A DNA stretch of 21,524 nt from Solobacterium sp. (GCA_017543005.1 JAFWEA010000240.1:1-21524), one strand, 5' to 3'; numbered from the stretch's first letter, positions 1 to 8,355 are shown. The notes: a model not told the origin generated them from the sequence alone. Made by a program: numbers and translations.

Positions 1-1
1 C

Positions 2-562
2 AATGACCGTGATATTACCGTGACCTTCTCCGAGGCAGATCTGAATAAGGAAATGGCCCTGGCAGATCTGGCCAGACAGGCCGATCATGTCGTGCTGCTG
101 TGTGATCACGAAGGGGACGAGGAAGAAGCCGACATGCGGACCATCTTCCGGCTGCTGAACCTGCGCGATGTGCGCACCCGCTACAGCCTGGCGTTCAATA
201 TAACGGTCGAGATGCGGCGGGAACAGAACCAGAACCTGGTTGTTTCCGATGACCATACCGATTTTGTCGTCTCTTCCAACATGTCATCGTTGTTCCTGGC
301 CCAGCTGGCCGAAAGTCCGGAACTGGCTGAGGTGTTCGGCGAGATCCTCTCGAATCACGGCAATGAACTGTATCTGAAAAATGCCAGTACGCTGTTCTGC
401 ACCGGTGAGCGCACCGTGGCTGAGCTGCGCATGACTGCCCTGCGGCAGAACTATATCCTGCTGGGCTATGTCAAAGACGGAGAGAGCGTGTTCAATCCCG
501 GCCTGCATGATTCCGTCTATCTGGGCCTGGAAGACAGTGTCATTGTATTAGGGGAAAACTGA
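2..562 (+). CDS. CASTOR/POLLUX-like ion-channel-related protein, C-terminal part (5' truncated)
   Basis: The reading frame is open to the left edge of the window, so this is the C-terminal ~186 residues of a longer protein; the GTG at 20 is an internal Val codon, not a start. The visible part resembles the cytoplasmic NAD-binding/RCK-like region of bacterial relatives of plant CASTOR/POLLUX channels. It has a strand followed by an acidic segment (HVVLLCDHEGDEEEADMRT) that lists dinucleotide-fold neighbours, then a second domain with SNMSSLFLAQLAESPELAEV and a C-terminal beta-rich TrkA-C-like end (GLEDSVIVLGEN). Members of this family gate cation flux across the membrane, but no membrane segment lies in the visible part. 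The family call rests on recognition of the sequence style and is moderately sure. The gene ends just before a strong terminator and appears unrelated to the next operon. Confidence 0.6.
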   Translation, partial: NDRDITVTFSEADLNKEMALADLARQADHVVLLCDHEGDEEEADMRTIFRLLNLRDVRTRYSLAFNITVEMRREQNQNLVVSDDHTDFVVSSNMSSLFLAQLAESPELAEVFGEILSNHGNELYLKNASTLFCTGERTVAELRMTALRQNYILLGYVKDGESVFNPGLHDSVYLGLEDSVIVLGEN

Positions 563-596
563 GACAGGAAAGCTGCACATCTGTTTTCAGCATGAC

Positions 597-620
597 AAAA
601 GCGCCGGGCTCGGCGCTTTT
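597..620. terminator. Bidirectional intrinsic terminator
   Basis: A perfect 10-bp stem AAAAGCGCCG / CGGCGCTTTT with loop GGCT. It has T-runs on both strands, so it can end the CASTOR/POLLUX-like transcript on the plus strand and the deoR-type transcript on the minus strand. Confidence 0.85.
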
Positions 621-642
621 ATGACATATCTTTCGGCTTTGT

Positions 643-1422
643 TCAGACTATGATCAGATGGGACACATGTTCTTCCAGCCACTCCCGGTCATGATCAGCC
701 AGGCCGTGGTCGGTGATGAAGGTGTCGATTTCGCCTAATGATGCGAAGGTCTCGAAATCAAGCAGGCCCAGCTTGGACGAATCACACAGAACAATGATCT
801 CCGCAGCAGAGCGGATCATTGCCCGTTTCACGGCCGCCAGGTCACTGTTGGACGTGCTCAGGCCTTTTTCCCCGGCTGCCGAAGTTGCCAGAAACAGCTT
901 ACGGAAATGACACCGGCTGAGTTCTTCCATCACCTGCGGACCGCAGGTATAGTGAAAGCCGCTGCGGATATTGCCGCCAAGCATCCGGAGACTGCAGTAT
1001 TCCTTTGTCTCCAGCGTCTCCATAACCCGCAGGTCATTGGAATAGACGGTCAGCGGGGCAACCGGGGAGGCAGCCAGGGCTTCGGCCAGACAGGTCATGG
1101 TTGTCCCGGTATCCAGCAGAACGGTATCGCCCGGCTGAATCAGGGAAAGCGCTGCTTCGGCAATGCGCTTTTTCTCTTCGTAATGGGAGCGCTCACTGAT
1201 CAGCGGCTCCCGGACAATCTGCCGGTGGTCGGCCGCCGGTACTGCTCCGCCATGGGTCCGGCGCAGCAGTCCTTCCTGTTCCAGGGCTGTCAGGTCAATG
1301 CGGATCGTCGTGCCGCTGACCTCATATTTTTCACTCAGTCCGGCCACTGAGACACTGCCGTCTTCCTGCAGCTGCCGCAGAATCTCACGCCGCCGTTCTT
1401 CCGTATAGATTTTGTTTTTCAT
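643..1422 (-). CDS. DeoR-family transcriptional repressor of the adjacent sugar operon
   Basis: A 259-aa protein of normal DeoR-family length. Residues ~5-60 form the N-terminal winged helix-turn-helix (RRREILRQLQEDGSVSVAGL, then VSGTTIRIDL and the family-typical LLRRTHGGAV). The C-terminal ~75-240 is the DeoRC sugar-phosphate sensor, with DTGTTMTCLAEAL, a GGNIR strand and a C-terminal AAEIIVLCDSSKLG segment. It is divergent from the deoC-led operon and is the obvious regulator: three AATCAAAC repeats lie in the shared promoter region. The usual inducer of such proteins is a phosphorylated intermediate of the pathway they control; that this holds here is inference. Its own -10 candidate lies only a few bases before the ATG, so the mRNA may have almost no leader. 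Confidence 0.92.
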   Translation of the reverse strand: MKNKIYTEERRREILRQLQEDGSVSVAGLSEKYEVSGTTIRIDLTALEQEGLLRRTHGGAVPAADHRQIVREPLISERSHYEEKKRIAEAALSLIQPGDTVLLDTGTTMTCLAEALAASPVAPLTVYSNDLRVMETLETKEYCSLRMLGGNIRSGFHYTCGPQVMEELSRCHFRKLFLATSAAGEKGLSTSNSDLAAVKRAMIRSAAEIIVLCDSSKLGLLDFETFASLGEIDTFITDHGLADHDREWLEEHVSHLIIV

Positions 1423-1428
1423 ACGATC

Positions 1429-1457
1429 ATTTTAGCCCTGATCGAAAGAAAACACAA
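1429..1457 (-). promoter_or_regulatory. Candidate deoR-type gene promoter, possibly giving a leaderless mRNA
   Basis: Reading the minus strand, TTGTGT (1457-1452) and TAAAAT (1434-1429) are separated by 17 bp. Transcription would begin near 1422-1423, at or next to the ATG of the repressor. The -35 overlaps the first AATCAAAC repeat, which would allow autoregulation. Only the -10 is strong. Confidence 0.45.
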
Positions 1458-1518
1458 TCAAACAAAACCGTAAATTGACAGTTATATGCAATCAAACTAA
1501 AATTAAATAGAATCAAAC
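1456..1518. promoter_or_regulatory. Three AATCAAAC direct repeats, candidate operators of the DeoR-family repressor
   Basis: AATCAAAC occurs at 1456-1463, 1490-1497 and 1511-1518. The start-to-start spacings are 34 and 21 bp; the second is two helical turns. They bracket the operon promoter: one upstream of -35, one immediately before the -10, one over the predicted start site. DeoR-family repressors commonly use short repeated sites of this kind, so placement and divergence both point to the adjacent repressor. Confidence 0.65.
1475..1503 (+). promoter_or_regulatory. Sigma-A-type promoter of the deoC operon
   Basis: A perfect TTGACA at 1475-1480 and TAAAAT at 1498-1503 with a 17-bp spacer, about 50 bp before the deoC start. 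It is among the best matches to a housekeeping promoter in the window, and it is enclosed by the AATCAAAC repeats. Confidence 0.8.
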
Positions 1519-1553
1519 GTAAGTAAATAAAACTTACATGAAAGGAAATGATT

Positions 1554-2237
1554 ATGACGATCACAATCAGGGAAGTGGCTGCGATGGTGGATCATACCAA
1601 CCTCAAAGCCTATGCAGTGACAGAAGATTTTCAGAAACTCTGCGATGAAGCAAAAGCCTACGGGTTCAAGTCTGTCGCCATCAACACATATCCGGTAAGC
1701 ATCTGCCGGAAGATGCTCGAGGGATCTGACGTACTCACCGGGGCGGCCGTCGGTTTCCCGCTGGGTCAGATGACAATTGCGACAAAGGTTGCTGAGGCAA
1801 AGAATGCAGTCAATGACGGCGCGCAGGAGTTTGACTATGTGCTCAATGTCGGAAAACTGAAAGAACACGATTATGCCTATATTGAAGATGAGATGACCCA
1901 GCTTACGGCAGTGGCCCGCAAAGCCGGCATCTGCTGCAAGGTTATCTTTGAAACCTGCTACCTGACCCGGGAAGAGATCATCGAAGCTGCCAAGATTGCC
2001 AGCCGCGTAAAGCCTGACTTTGTCAAGACCAGCACCGGCTTCGGCACAGGTGGCGCTACCGTTGAGAATGTCCGTCTCATGAAGGAAAACTGCGGCCCGG
2101 ATGTCCAGGTTAAGGCAGCGGGCGGCATCCGCACCTGGGAAGCCGCAAAGGCAATGATCGAGGCCGGCGCAACCAGGCTCGGCACCTCCAGCGGCATCAA
2201 GATCATTGAAGAAATGAAGGCCGCAGGGATGCAGTAA
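1554..2237 (+). CDS. deoC: Deoxyribose-phosphate aldolase (DeoC/DERA family)
   Basis: A 227-aa class I aldolase; DERA cleaves 2-deoxyribose 5-phosphate to acetaldehyde and glyceraldehyde 3-phosphate. The TIM-barrel signature residues are present: Asp94 in FDYVLNVG, the Schiff-base Lys158 in FVKTSTGFGTGG, and Lys187 in VKAAGGIRTWEAA. An ATG at 1548 is in frame, but the AAAGG ribosome site ends only 2-3 bases before it. The ATG at 1554 has a normal 8-base spacing and is preferred. It is the first gene of a five-gene operon and would catalyse the carbon-carbon cleavage step. In this context the true substrate may be another deoxy- or keto-sugar phosphate; no nucleoside phosphorylase or phosphopentomutase, the usual partners of a nucleoside-salvage deoC, is nearby. 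Confidence 0.93.
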   Translation: MTITIREVAAMVDHTNLKAYAVTEDFQKLCDEAKAYGFKSVAINTYPVSICRKMLEGSDVLTGAAVGFPLGQMTIATKVAEAKNAVNDGAQEFDYVLNVGKLKEHDYAYIEDEMTQLTAVARKAGICCKVIFETCYLTREEIIEAAKIASRVKPDFVKTSTGFGTGGATVENVRLMKENCGPDVQVKAAGGIRTWEAAKAMIEAGATRLGTSSGIKIIEEMKAAGMQ

Positions 2238-2263
2238 CTGCCGGCATACAGATTGGAGCAGAT

Positions 2264-3298
2264 ATGGAAAAACTACGTGTTTGCCTGATCGGCTGCGGCC
2301 GGGCAGGCATGATCCATGCCCGCAGCTACATGGGCGGGATCCATGGTGCGATTCTGAGCGCGCTGTGTGATCCGATGGAAGAGAATCTGATCGCCGCAGC
2401 GGAAGAGACCGGTGTGGCAAAGACCTGCAGCGACTGGCATGATGTGATGACAGACCCCGACATTGATGCGGTCATCGTCGTCACACCGACCCAGTTTCAT
2501 CACGATATCGTCATTGCGGCTGCCGAGGCGGGCAAGCATGTATTCTGTGAAAAACCCATGGCATCCACCGAACAGGAATGCGATGAGATGATCGAAGCCT
2601 GCCGCAAGCACAACGTAAAACTGCAGCTTGGCTTCATGCGGCGCTTTGACAAAAGCTTCCGGCGCGGGAAAGAACTGCTGGAGGCCGGCACCGTCGGCGA
2701 TGTGACGATGATCAAGTCCAATACCTACGGTCCGAGTGAACCGAAGGAATGGATGTACAACGTCCGCAAGAGCTATGGTCCGATCGGGGAAGTCAACAGT
2801 CATGACTTTGATACCCTGCGCTGGTATGCGGGCAGTGAAGTAAAGATGATTCATGCCATCGGCCATAATTTCCGCAGTCCGGAAAAAGCGGCGGAGTATC
2901 CGGAGTATTACGATACCTGCACGGTCATGCTGGAGTTTGAAAACGGTGTTCTCGGCATGATCACCGGCGCGCAGTATGTGCGCTACGGCTATGATTCCAG
3001 AGCCGAGATCCTCGGCACAAACGGCATTATCAAAGTCGGAAGCCAGCATGCCAATGCGGCGGAAGCCGTCACGGCTGACCGCATCATTCATGCGGATTCC
3101 ATGGATTCCTGGAGAACCCTGTTTGTGGATGCGTACAAGGCAGAGGATCAGGCATTTGTCGACTGTGTTCTGAATGATACCGAACCGCCGGTGACCGGCG
3201 TCGACGGAAAGATGGCGCTTGTGCTGGTCAATGAAGGTCTGCGTTCCATTCTGGAACATCGTCCGATTTATCTGAAGAATGGAATTCCGGAGGAATAA
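2264..3298 (+). CDS. Gfo/Idh/MocA-family NAD(P)-dependent sugar/polyol dehydrogenase (inositol dehydrogenase-like)
   Basis: 344 aa, the usual length for the family. An N-terminal Rossmann fold carries GCGRAG (residues 10-15). The family-typical Glu-Lys-Pro is at 96-98 (CEKPMAST). The substrate-site segment GEVNSHDFDTLRWY supplies His180 and Asp183-type residues after the Rossmann domain. These enzymes oxidise a ring or chain hydroxyl of sugars, inositols or amino sugars with NAD(P). It lies 26 bases after deoC and 2 bases before the alcohol dehydrogenase gene, with a GGAG ribosome site, so it is part of the operon. Substrate is not readable from sequence. Confidence 0.9.
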   Translation: MEKLRVCLIGCGRAGMIHARSYMGGIHGAILSALCDPMEENLIAAAEETGVAKTCSDWHDVMTDPDIDAVIVVTPTQFHHDIVIAAAEAGKHVFCEKPMASTEQECDEMIEACRKHNVKLQLGFMRRFDKSFRRGKELLEAGTVGDVTMIKSNTYGPSEPKEWMYNVRKSYGPIGEVNSHDFDTLRWYAGSEVKMIHAIGHNFRSPEKAAEYPEYYDTCTVMLEFENGVLGMITGAQYVRYGYDSRAEILGTNGIIKVGSQHANAAEAVTADRIIHADSMDSWRTLFVDAYKAEDQAFVDCVLNDTEPPVTGVDGKMALVLVNEGLRSILEHRPIYLKNGIPEE

Positions 3299-3300
3299 AT

Positions 3301-4359
3301 ATGAAGGCAATTCGTTTATATGAAGCAGGGCATCTGGAACTGGATGACGTTCCGGTGCCGGAAATCGGGGATCATGAACTGCTGGTAAAAGTGCGCGCGG
3401 CCTCGATCTGCGGTACGGATGTGCGGATGTGGAAAAACGGCGCGGCCCATGCCTCAAAGGAACACCCGCTGATTCTCGGCCATGAGTTTGCGGGTGATAT
3501 CGTAAAAGTCGGTTCCGCGGTCAAAGGCTATGCGGTCGGTGAGCGGGTCTCGGTTGCGCCGAATATCGGCTGCGGTCACTGTGATGCCTGTGTATCGGGC
3601 AATACGCATCTCTGTGATGACATGCAGGCCTTCGGCGTCACCATGGACGGCGGCTTTGCGGAATACGTGCGCATTCCGGAAAATGCCATCGTCCAGGGCA
3701 ATATCTCAAAACTCGGGGATGAGATCTCCTATGAAGCCGCAGCGCTGGTTGAGCCGCTGTCCTGCGTATACAACGGTCAGACGCTGCTCGGCATCCAGCC
3801 GGGTGACGATGTGCTGGTAATCGGTCTTGGCCCGATCGGCATTATGCATATCATGACGGCAAGGATCCTCGGTGCGGGAAAGATCTATGTCAACGATCTT
3901 TCCGCAGAGCGCATTGAACAGGCATGCCGGCTTCTGCCGGGCGTGCTGCCGATTCATGGCGATGTGAAGGGAGGCTTCAAACAATACGGGATCAAGGGCG
4001 TTGATGTCTGCATCATTGCGGCTCCGGCCGCCGATGCCCAGGCTGCGTCCCTGGAATACATGAACATGAACGGAAAGCTGCTGTTCTTTGGCGGTCTGCC
4101 CGATCATAAGAAGATCGTTCCGATCAATACCAACATTCTTCATTACAGACAGCTTACGATCCAGGGATGCACCCGCCAGAGTATCTCAGAATACCGCAAG
4201 TGCGCAAAACTTGTGGATGACGGCCGCATTCCGCTGGATCTCATCATGTCAGATGCGTATTCCATTGAGGACTTTGCCGCAGCATTCGCAAACGCGGCCG
4301 CCGCAAAGGGCCTGAAGCACGTCTTCCGGTTTGCCGGGACGGGATCGGAGAAGGTATGA
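3301..4359 (+). CDS. Zinc-dependent medium-chain alcohol/polyol dehydrogenase
   Basis: 352 aa, MDR superfamily. Catalytic zinc ligands are Cys37 (SICGTD) and His61-Glu62 (GHEFAG). The four structural-zinc cysteines C91, C94, C97 and C105 are all present (GCGHCDACVSGNTHLC). The NAD fold shows VIGLGPIGIMHI and a following IYVNDLS strand. It is closest in style to sorbitol, threonine and galactitol dehydrogenases. The ribosome site GGAGGA lies inside the end of the preceding gene. Its stop overlaps the kinase start (ATGA). It probably interconverts a polyol and a ketose, or a second hydroxyl of the operon's substrate. Confidence 0.93.
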   Translation: MKAIRLYEAGHLELDDVPVPEIGDHELLVKVRAASICGTDVRMWKNGAAHASKEHPLILGHEFAGDIVKVGSAVKGYAVGERVSVAPNIGCGHCDACVSGNTHLCDDMQAFGVTMDGGFAEYVRIPENAIVQGNISKLGDEISYEAAALVEPLSCVYNGQTLLGIQPGDDVLVIGLGPIGIMHIMTARILGAGKIYVNDLSAERIEQACRLLPGVLPIHGDVKGGFKQYGIKGVDVCIIAAPAADAQAASLEYMNMNGKLLFFGGLPDHKKIVPINTNILHYRQLTIQGCTRQSISEYRKCAKLVDDGRIPLDLIMSDAYSIEDFAAAFANAAAAKGLKHVFRFAGTGSEKV

Positions 4360-5882
4360 GTGATCATCTTCTGATGGCAATTGACCTTGGCACAAGTTTT
4401 ATCAAAGCCGGGGTCTTTGATCTTGACGGAACCGAGCTGGCCGTCACGAAAGAAGCGGTGAAAAGCGAGTCACCCGGTCCGGGACAGTTCATCCAGCATG
4501 GTGATGACCTGATGGATGCGGTGGAACGCTGCATGAAAGCCGCTGCCGATGCCCTTGGGGAAAACGCCGGGAACATTTCCGTTATCGGGTTTACCGGTCA
4601 GATGGCCGGCTTCATGGGTGTAGATAAAGACTGGAACGATGTGACCGGCTGGTCCTGCTCGATTGATACACGATATGTGCCGTATGCGGAAGCACAGAAC
4701 GCGAAGTTCGCAGATGACTTCTATCAGATCTCCGGCACAAACAGCCCGCTGTTTTCCTCCAAATATGAATGGTTCCGAAATGAATTTCCGGAAGAGGCGA
4801 AGCATATTGCCAAGTATCTGATGATCAGCGGCTATGTATTGGGCAGACTCGGAAACCTTCCGATTGAAGACGCTGTCATTGACGGCTCCCTGATCACCTG
4901 GACCGGACTTGCCGATGTGAAAAACCGCTGCTGGTCCGGGAAGATCTGTGACGAGCTGGGCCTGGATATGGCGCTGCTGCCAAAGATTGTCCAGTCTTCA
5001 GACGTTGTGGCGCATCTTTCCGCTGAAGCGGCCGCCAGGACCGGACTGCCGGAAGGCATCCCGATGGTCAGCGGCGCCGGAGACAAGATCGCCGGCTGTG
5101 TCGGGGCTGCCAATCTGAGGGCAGGGGGCATGCTGTTTGAGGCGGCATCCTTCGGGGCCGTCAGCTGTATCACCGAGCGTTATGTGATGGATGATGAAGT
5201 GCGCGGCTATGACATGCTGAACGGAAGCACCGCAGGAAGCTACTGCGCGCATTACTATATGCCCGGATCCGGCATCACCCAGGAATGGTTTATCAATCAC
5301 TTCTATAAACATGAAAATGAAACCCTGCGGGAAGCGTATGACCGCATGGACAGTGAGATGTCAAAGATTCCGCCCGGCTGTGAAGGCCTCTTTGTAATTG
5401 GCATGCTTGGCGGCACGGTTATGCCGTTCAACGGCGACCTGCGCGGTGTCTTCATGGGACAGACCTGGTCGCACACCCCGGCCCACTTTTACCGGGCTAT
5501 CGTAGAGAGCTTTGCGTACGCCCTGAAAACCGCCATCGAACGCATGAATGCGAAGTATCCGGAATATCAGAACCGCGATGCGATCCGGATGATCGGCGGC
5601 GGGGCAAACTCGGAAGTGAGTGCGCAGATCTATGCGGATGTGCTCGGCATGCCGGTGGAGACCCTGGACCGCAGTGATCCGGCCCTCTGGGGCGGCTGTC
5701 TGCTTGGCGCAAAGGGCATCGGCCTGATCGAAGACATTACCGCCTGTGCCGAAGCACATATTCGCGTCCGGAAACGGTTTGAACCGGATATGAAAAAGCA
5801 TGCATACTACAGTACCTTGCAGGAACGCTACAACCGGTATATCGGCATTCTGTCGCCGTTATGCCGCGAGATTCAGAAATAA
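4356..5882 (+). CDS. FGGY-family carbohydrate kinase (xylulokinase-like)
   Basis: 508 aa, full length for the FGGY family. The N-terminal phosphate loop MAIDLGTSFIKAGVFD carries Asp10. VSGAGDKIAGCVGAA carries the catalytic base Asp243. The C-terminal ATP site shows MIGGGANSEV and ALWGGCLLGAKG. These kinases transfer the ATP gamma-phosphate to a terminal hydroxyl of ketoses or polyols. The start overlaps the preceding stop by four bases (ATGA), so the two genes are translationally coupled. Phosphorylation here would supply the sugar phosphate that the DeoC-type aldolase cleaves; the substrate is unknown. Confidence 0.92.
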   Translation: MSDHLLMAIDLGTSFIKAGVFDLDGTELAVTKEAVKSESPGPGQFIQHGDDLMDAVERCMKAAADALGENAGNISVIGFTGQMAGFMGVDKDWNDVTGWSCSIDTRYVPYAEAQNAKFADDFYQISGTNSPLFSSKYEWFRNEFPEEAKHIAKYLMISGYVLGRLGNLPIEDAVIDGSLITWTGLADVKNRCWSGKICDELGLDMALLPKIVQSSDVVAHLSAEAAARTGLPEGIPMVSGAGDKIAGCVGAANLRAGGMLFEAASFGAVSCITERYVMDDEVRGYDMLNGSTAGSYCAHYYMPGSGITQEWFINHFYKHENETLREAYDRMDSEMSKIPPGCEGLFVIGMLGGTVMPFNGDLRGVFMGQTWSHTPAHFYRAIVESFAYALKTAIERMNAKYPEYQNRDAIRMIGGGANSEVSAQIYADVLGMPVETLDRSDPALWGGCLLGAKGIGLIEDITACAEAHIRVRKRFEPDMKKHAYYSTLQERYNRYIGILSPLCREIQK

Positions 5883-5900
5883 GACTGGGAGAAGATAATC

Positions 5901-7253
5901 ATGGAAAAAGTCAGAGCACTAAAAGCATCCGTAGTTCCGCTTCTTTTCAGGGAGGCGAATGAACGTGAACAGGGCGAGTATGAAGAACAGCTGGGAAAAC
6001 TGAAGGAACTGTACGGGGACGTTGCGGAATTCCAGGATACGGTGATCGTCGGCGATCCGATTCCGGAATGTGACGCCATTCTCTTTCCGCAGATGATCGG
6101 CGCCGGCTATCACTATAAGGAAACCCTGCAGTCCTACAACAAGCCGATTCTGGTCATCACGTCCCGCTTCGGCACCGTCGACATGTGGGACTGGGAACTC
6201 ATCAGCTACATGCGCAGCGCCGGCCTCAATGTCTTCTCACCGTATGATGTGGAACTCGGCAAGGTCATCTTCCGGGCGCTGGCGGCGAAGACCCATCTCA
6301 AAGGTGCGAAATTCCTAATGTTCCAGGATGATCCGGGTGAAGGCATGCAGGCATATATCTTCAAGCGCTTCTACTGGTGGGAGAAGGAATGCACAGAGAC
6401 AATGGAACGCGTCTTTGGCATCAAGATGATCTACAGCAGCTGGAAAGCGGTAAACAAACGGGCGGATGAAATCGATCCGGCCGCGGCGTTGGCAGAATTC
6501 AATTCCTGGAAGCTGCCGTGTGATGAACGTGTCACAGATGAACAGAAGACGCTGATCGGCCAATTGTATCTTGCGATCTGCGAGAAGATCGATGAGCTCG
6601 GCGGCGTGGACGGCATCGGGGCCAACTGCCTGAACGAATCGATGTACTCCAGAACGACACCATGCGTTATCTGGAACATGCTGTTTGAAAAGTACGGCAT
6701 CATCTGGTGCTGTGAAGGGGATACCCTGACCCTGCTGTCCACCTATATCCTGTACCGCTCCCTGGAAGCACCGATCCAGATGACGAATATCTATCCGTTC
6801 CTCGTCGGGCAGGCCGCGATCTTCCATGAACGCATCGATAAATTCCCGGATGTGGAAGAGCCGGAAAACCATGCGCTCGGTGTCCATTGCGGCTATGCCG
6901 GCTTTGCCCCGCGGATGTTCTGCGGCTGCAAATGGAAGATCATGCCGAAAGTGCTGGCAATTGTCAATGAGAAGGCCACGATGGTCGACTGCGAACTGCC
7001 GGCCGGGGACATGGTGCTGGCCAAGATCAACCCGTCATTTGATAAAATTACAGTGATTCCCGGCGAGATCGAGAAATTTGTCCAGTTCCCGAATACGGAT
7101 TCACTCAATGCGACCCTGCTTCACTACCAGAAGGGTGAGAAGGTCATGGAAGAACTGCCGTCCCACCATCAGATGATCATTGTCGGAAAGCAGAAGGCAA
7201 AGATCGTCCAGATTGCGAAGGTGTTTGGCTGGGACTGTGAAATCATCGAGTAA
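5901..7253 (+). CDS. L-fucose/L-arabinose isomerase-like protein
   Basis: 450 aa. The fold looks like the FucI/AraA-like superfamily: an N-terminal Rossmann-like region (VGDPIPECDAILFPQM, KPILVITSRFGTVDMWDWEL), a middle region with GIGANCLNES, then WCCEGDTLTLLSTYIL and ALGVHCGYAGF, which sit where these isomerases place acidic and histidine metal ligands. It is shorter than true FucI (about 590 aa) and belongs to the uncharacterised FucI-like group often annotated only as an isomerase-like protein. It is last in the operon, 18 bases after the kinase, and is followed by a strong terminator. An aldose-ketose isomerase role fits the operon but is inferred. Cys-rich patches around 330-345 (VHCGYAG, MFCGCKW) are notable. 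Confidence 0.75.
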   Translation: MEKVRALKASVVPLLFREANEREQGEYEEQLGKLKELYGDVAEFQDTVIVGDPIPECDAILFPQMIGAGYHYKETLQSYNKPILVITSRFGTVDMWDWELISYMRSAGLNVFSPYDVELGKVIFRALAAKTHLKGAKFLMFQDDPGEGMQAYIFKRFYWWEKECTETMERVFGIKMIYSSWKAVNKRADEIDPAAALAEFNSWKLPCDERVTDEQKTLIGQLYLAICEKIDELGGVDGIGANCLNESMYSRTTPCVIWNMLFEKYGIIWCCEGDTLTLLSTYILYRSLEAPIQMTNIYPFLVGQAAIFHERIDKFPDVEEPENHALGVHCGYAGFAPRMFCGCKWKIMPKVLAIVNEKATMVDCELPAGDMVLAKINPSFDKITVIPGEIEKFVQFPNTDSLNATLLHYQKGEKVMEELPSHHQMIIVGKQKAKIVQIAKVFGWDCEIIE

Positions 7254-7278
7254 CCCGCGGCCCGGCATACGCGTAAGC

Positions 7279-7326
7279 ATCTCCTTCCGGAGAAGAAACA
7301 ATTCTTACGGAAGGAGATTTCTTTTT
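7279..7326 (+). terminator. Terminator of the deoC operon
   Basis: An 11-bp perfect stem ATCTCCTTCCG (7279-7289) / CGGAAGGAGAT (7308-7318). A small inner AAGAA/TTCTT helix sits in the loop, and TTTCTTTTT follows. This is a clear intrinsic terminator. Confidence 0.9.
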
Positions 7327-7380
7327 CCCTGGGCATGAAAAATCTTCGCCGGAGGCTGTTTTTATGCAGGGGCCGGCAGG

Positions 7381-7391
7381 TATGATATATA
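7381..7391 (+). promoter_or_regulatory. Candidate -10 element for the macrodomain gene
   Basis: TATGATATATATA sits about 30 bp before the start codon. No good -35 is found at the normal distance, so the assignment rests on the -10 alone. The stretch 7327-7380 holds only an imperfect inverted repeat (GCATGAAAAA near 7333 and GTTTTTATGC near 7358). Confidence 0.45.
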
Positions 7392-7416
7392 TAGAGCAGA
7401 AAAGGCAGGTGATCCG

Positions 7417-8349
7417 ATGCCATTCCGTATAATCCGCAACAATATCGCTGCTGTGGAGGCTGATGCCATTGTCAACAGTGCTGATCCCCAGCCGATCGCC
7501 GGCGGCGGGGCTGACGGGGCCATCTACCGGGCAGCCGGGAAAGAAGAACTCCTGGCGGCCCGCAAGGCCATCGGCTATATCGAACCCGGGCAGGCGTTTG
7601 AAACCCCGGCGTTCAACCTGAAGGCCCGTTATATCATCCATACGGTCGGCCCGGTGTGGCGGGGCGGCAGTCACAGTGAACTGGTCACCCTGCGGCAGTG
7701 CTATGAAAACTGCCTGAAACTGGCCGAGAAACTCGGCTGCACCAGCATCGCGTTTCCTCTGATCTCCTCTGGTTCGTTCGGTTTTCCGAAAGAGGAAGCC
7801 CTGCAGACTGCCATGAGTTCCATCGGCAAGTACCTGCTTAACCATGACATGGAGATCATACTGGTTGTGTATGATCTGGAATCATTCATGCTGTCAAGGC
7901 ACGAATATGACAATGTCCGAAGCTATATAGACGAACATCTTGACTATGCGTTCAACCGCAGCAGACGGGCGCGGGAGGAAGTGTTCCATCAGCAGAAGCT
8001 GCCGGAAGGCGACACCTTCCAGGAGCGGCTGTTCCGGCTGATCGACCAGCGGGGCCTGACGGATCCCGAAGTATACAAGAAAGCAAATCTCGACAAGAAA
8101 CTGTTCTCCAAGATCCGCTCGGACAAGAATTATCATCCGAAGAAAGATACAGTCATATCCCTGGGCGTTGCCCTGAAGCTGAACCTGGCCCAGATGCGGG
8201 ATCTGCTGGCCCGGGCGGGCTATGCTTTCTCACCCGGTGACCGGCGTGACCTGATCATCGAATCATTCTTCGCCCGCGGCAACCCGGACATCTATGAAAT
8301 CGAAAGCATGCTGTTCAGCCTGGGAGAAAAAACACTGTACCGCTACTGA
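7417..8349 (+). CDS. Macrodomain (ADP-ribose-binding) protein with C-terminal Xre-like domain
   Basis: 310 aa in two parts. Residues 1-~165 are a macrodomain: DAIVNSAD, then the glycine-rich GGGADGAIYRAAG, YIIHTVGP and AFPLISSGSFGFPKEEA are the ADP-ribose-binding loops. Macrodomains bind or hydrolyse ADP-ribose on proteins, nucleic acids or free metabolites. After a basic linker (FNRSRRAREE), residues ~205-310 resemble an Xre/Cro helical DNA-binding unit (FQERLFRLIDQRGLTDPEVY, then FSKIRSD and ALKLNLAQMRDLL). This C-terminal unit is closely repeated in the 177-aa protein at 13925. The start has an AGG site 7 bases upstream. The neighbour is an ADP-ribosylglycohydrolase, so two ADP-ribose-handling proteins sit side by side. 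Databases sometimes label such proteins RNase III inhibitor; nothing here proves that. Confidence 0.88.
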   Translation: MPFRIIRNNIAAVEADAIVNSADPQPIAGGGADGAIYRAAGKEELLAARKAIGYIEPGQAFETPAFNLKARYIIHTVGPVWRGGSHSELVTLRQCYENCLKLAEKLGCTSIAFPLISSGSFGFPKEEALQTAMSSIGKYLLNHDMEIILVVYDLESFMLSRHEYDNVRSYIDEHLDYAFNRSRRAREEVFHQQKLPEGDTFQERLFRLIDQRGLTDPEVYKKANLDKKLFSKIRSDKNYHPKKDTVISLGVALKLNLAQMRDLLARAGYAFSPGDRRDLIIESFFARGNPDIYEIESMLFSLGEKTLYRY

Positions 8350-8355
8350 ATCAAA

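Noticed and set aside
1503..3457. Long minus-strand frames opposite deoC and the Gfo/Idh gene
   Set aside because: Shadow frames of clearly recognised plus-strand enzymes with no family match.
7333..7370. Imperfect inverted repeat upstream of the macrodomain gene
   Set aside because: Pairing is weak and the position fits no -35 or operator clearly.
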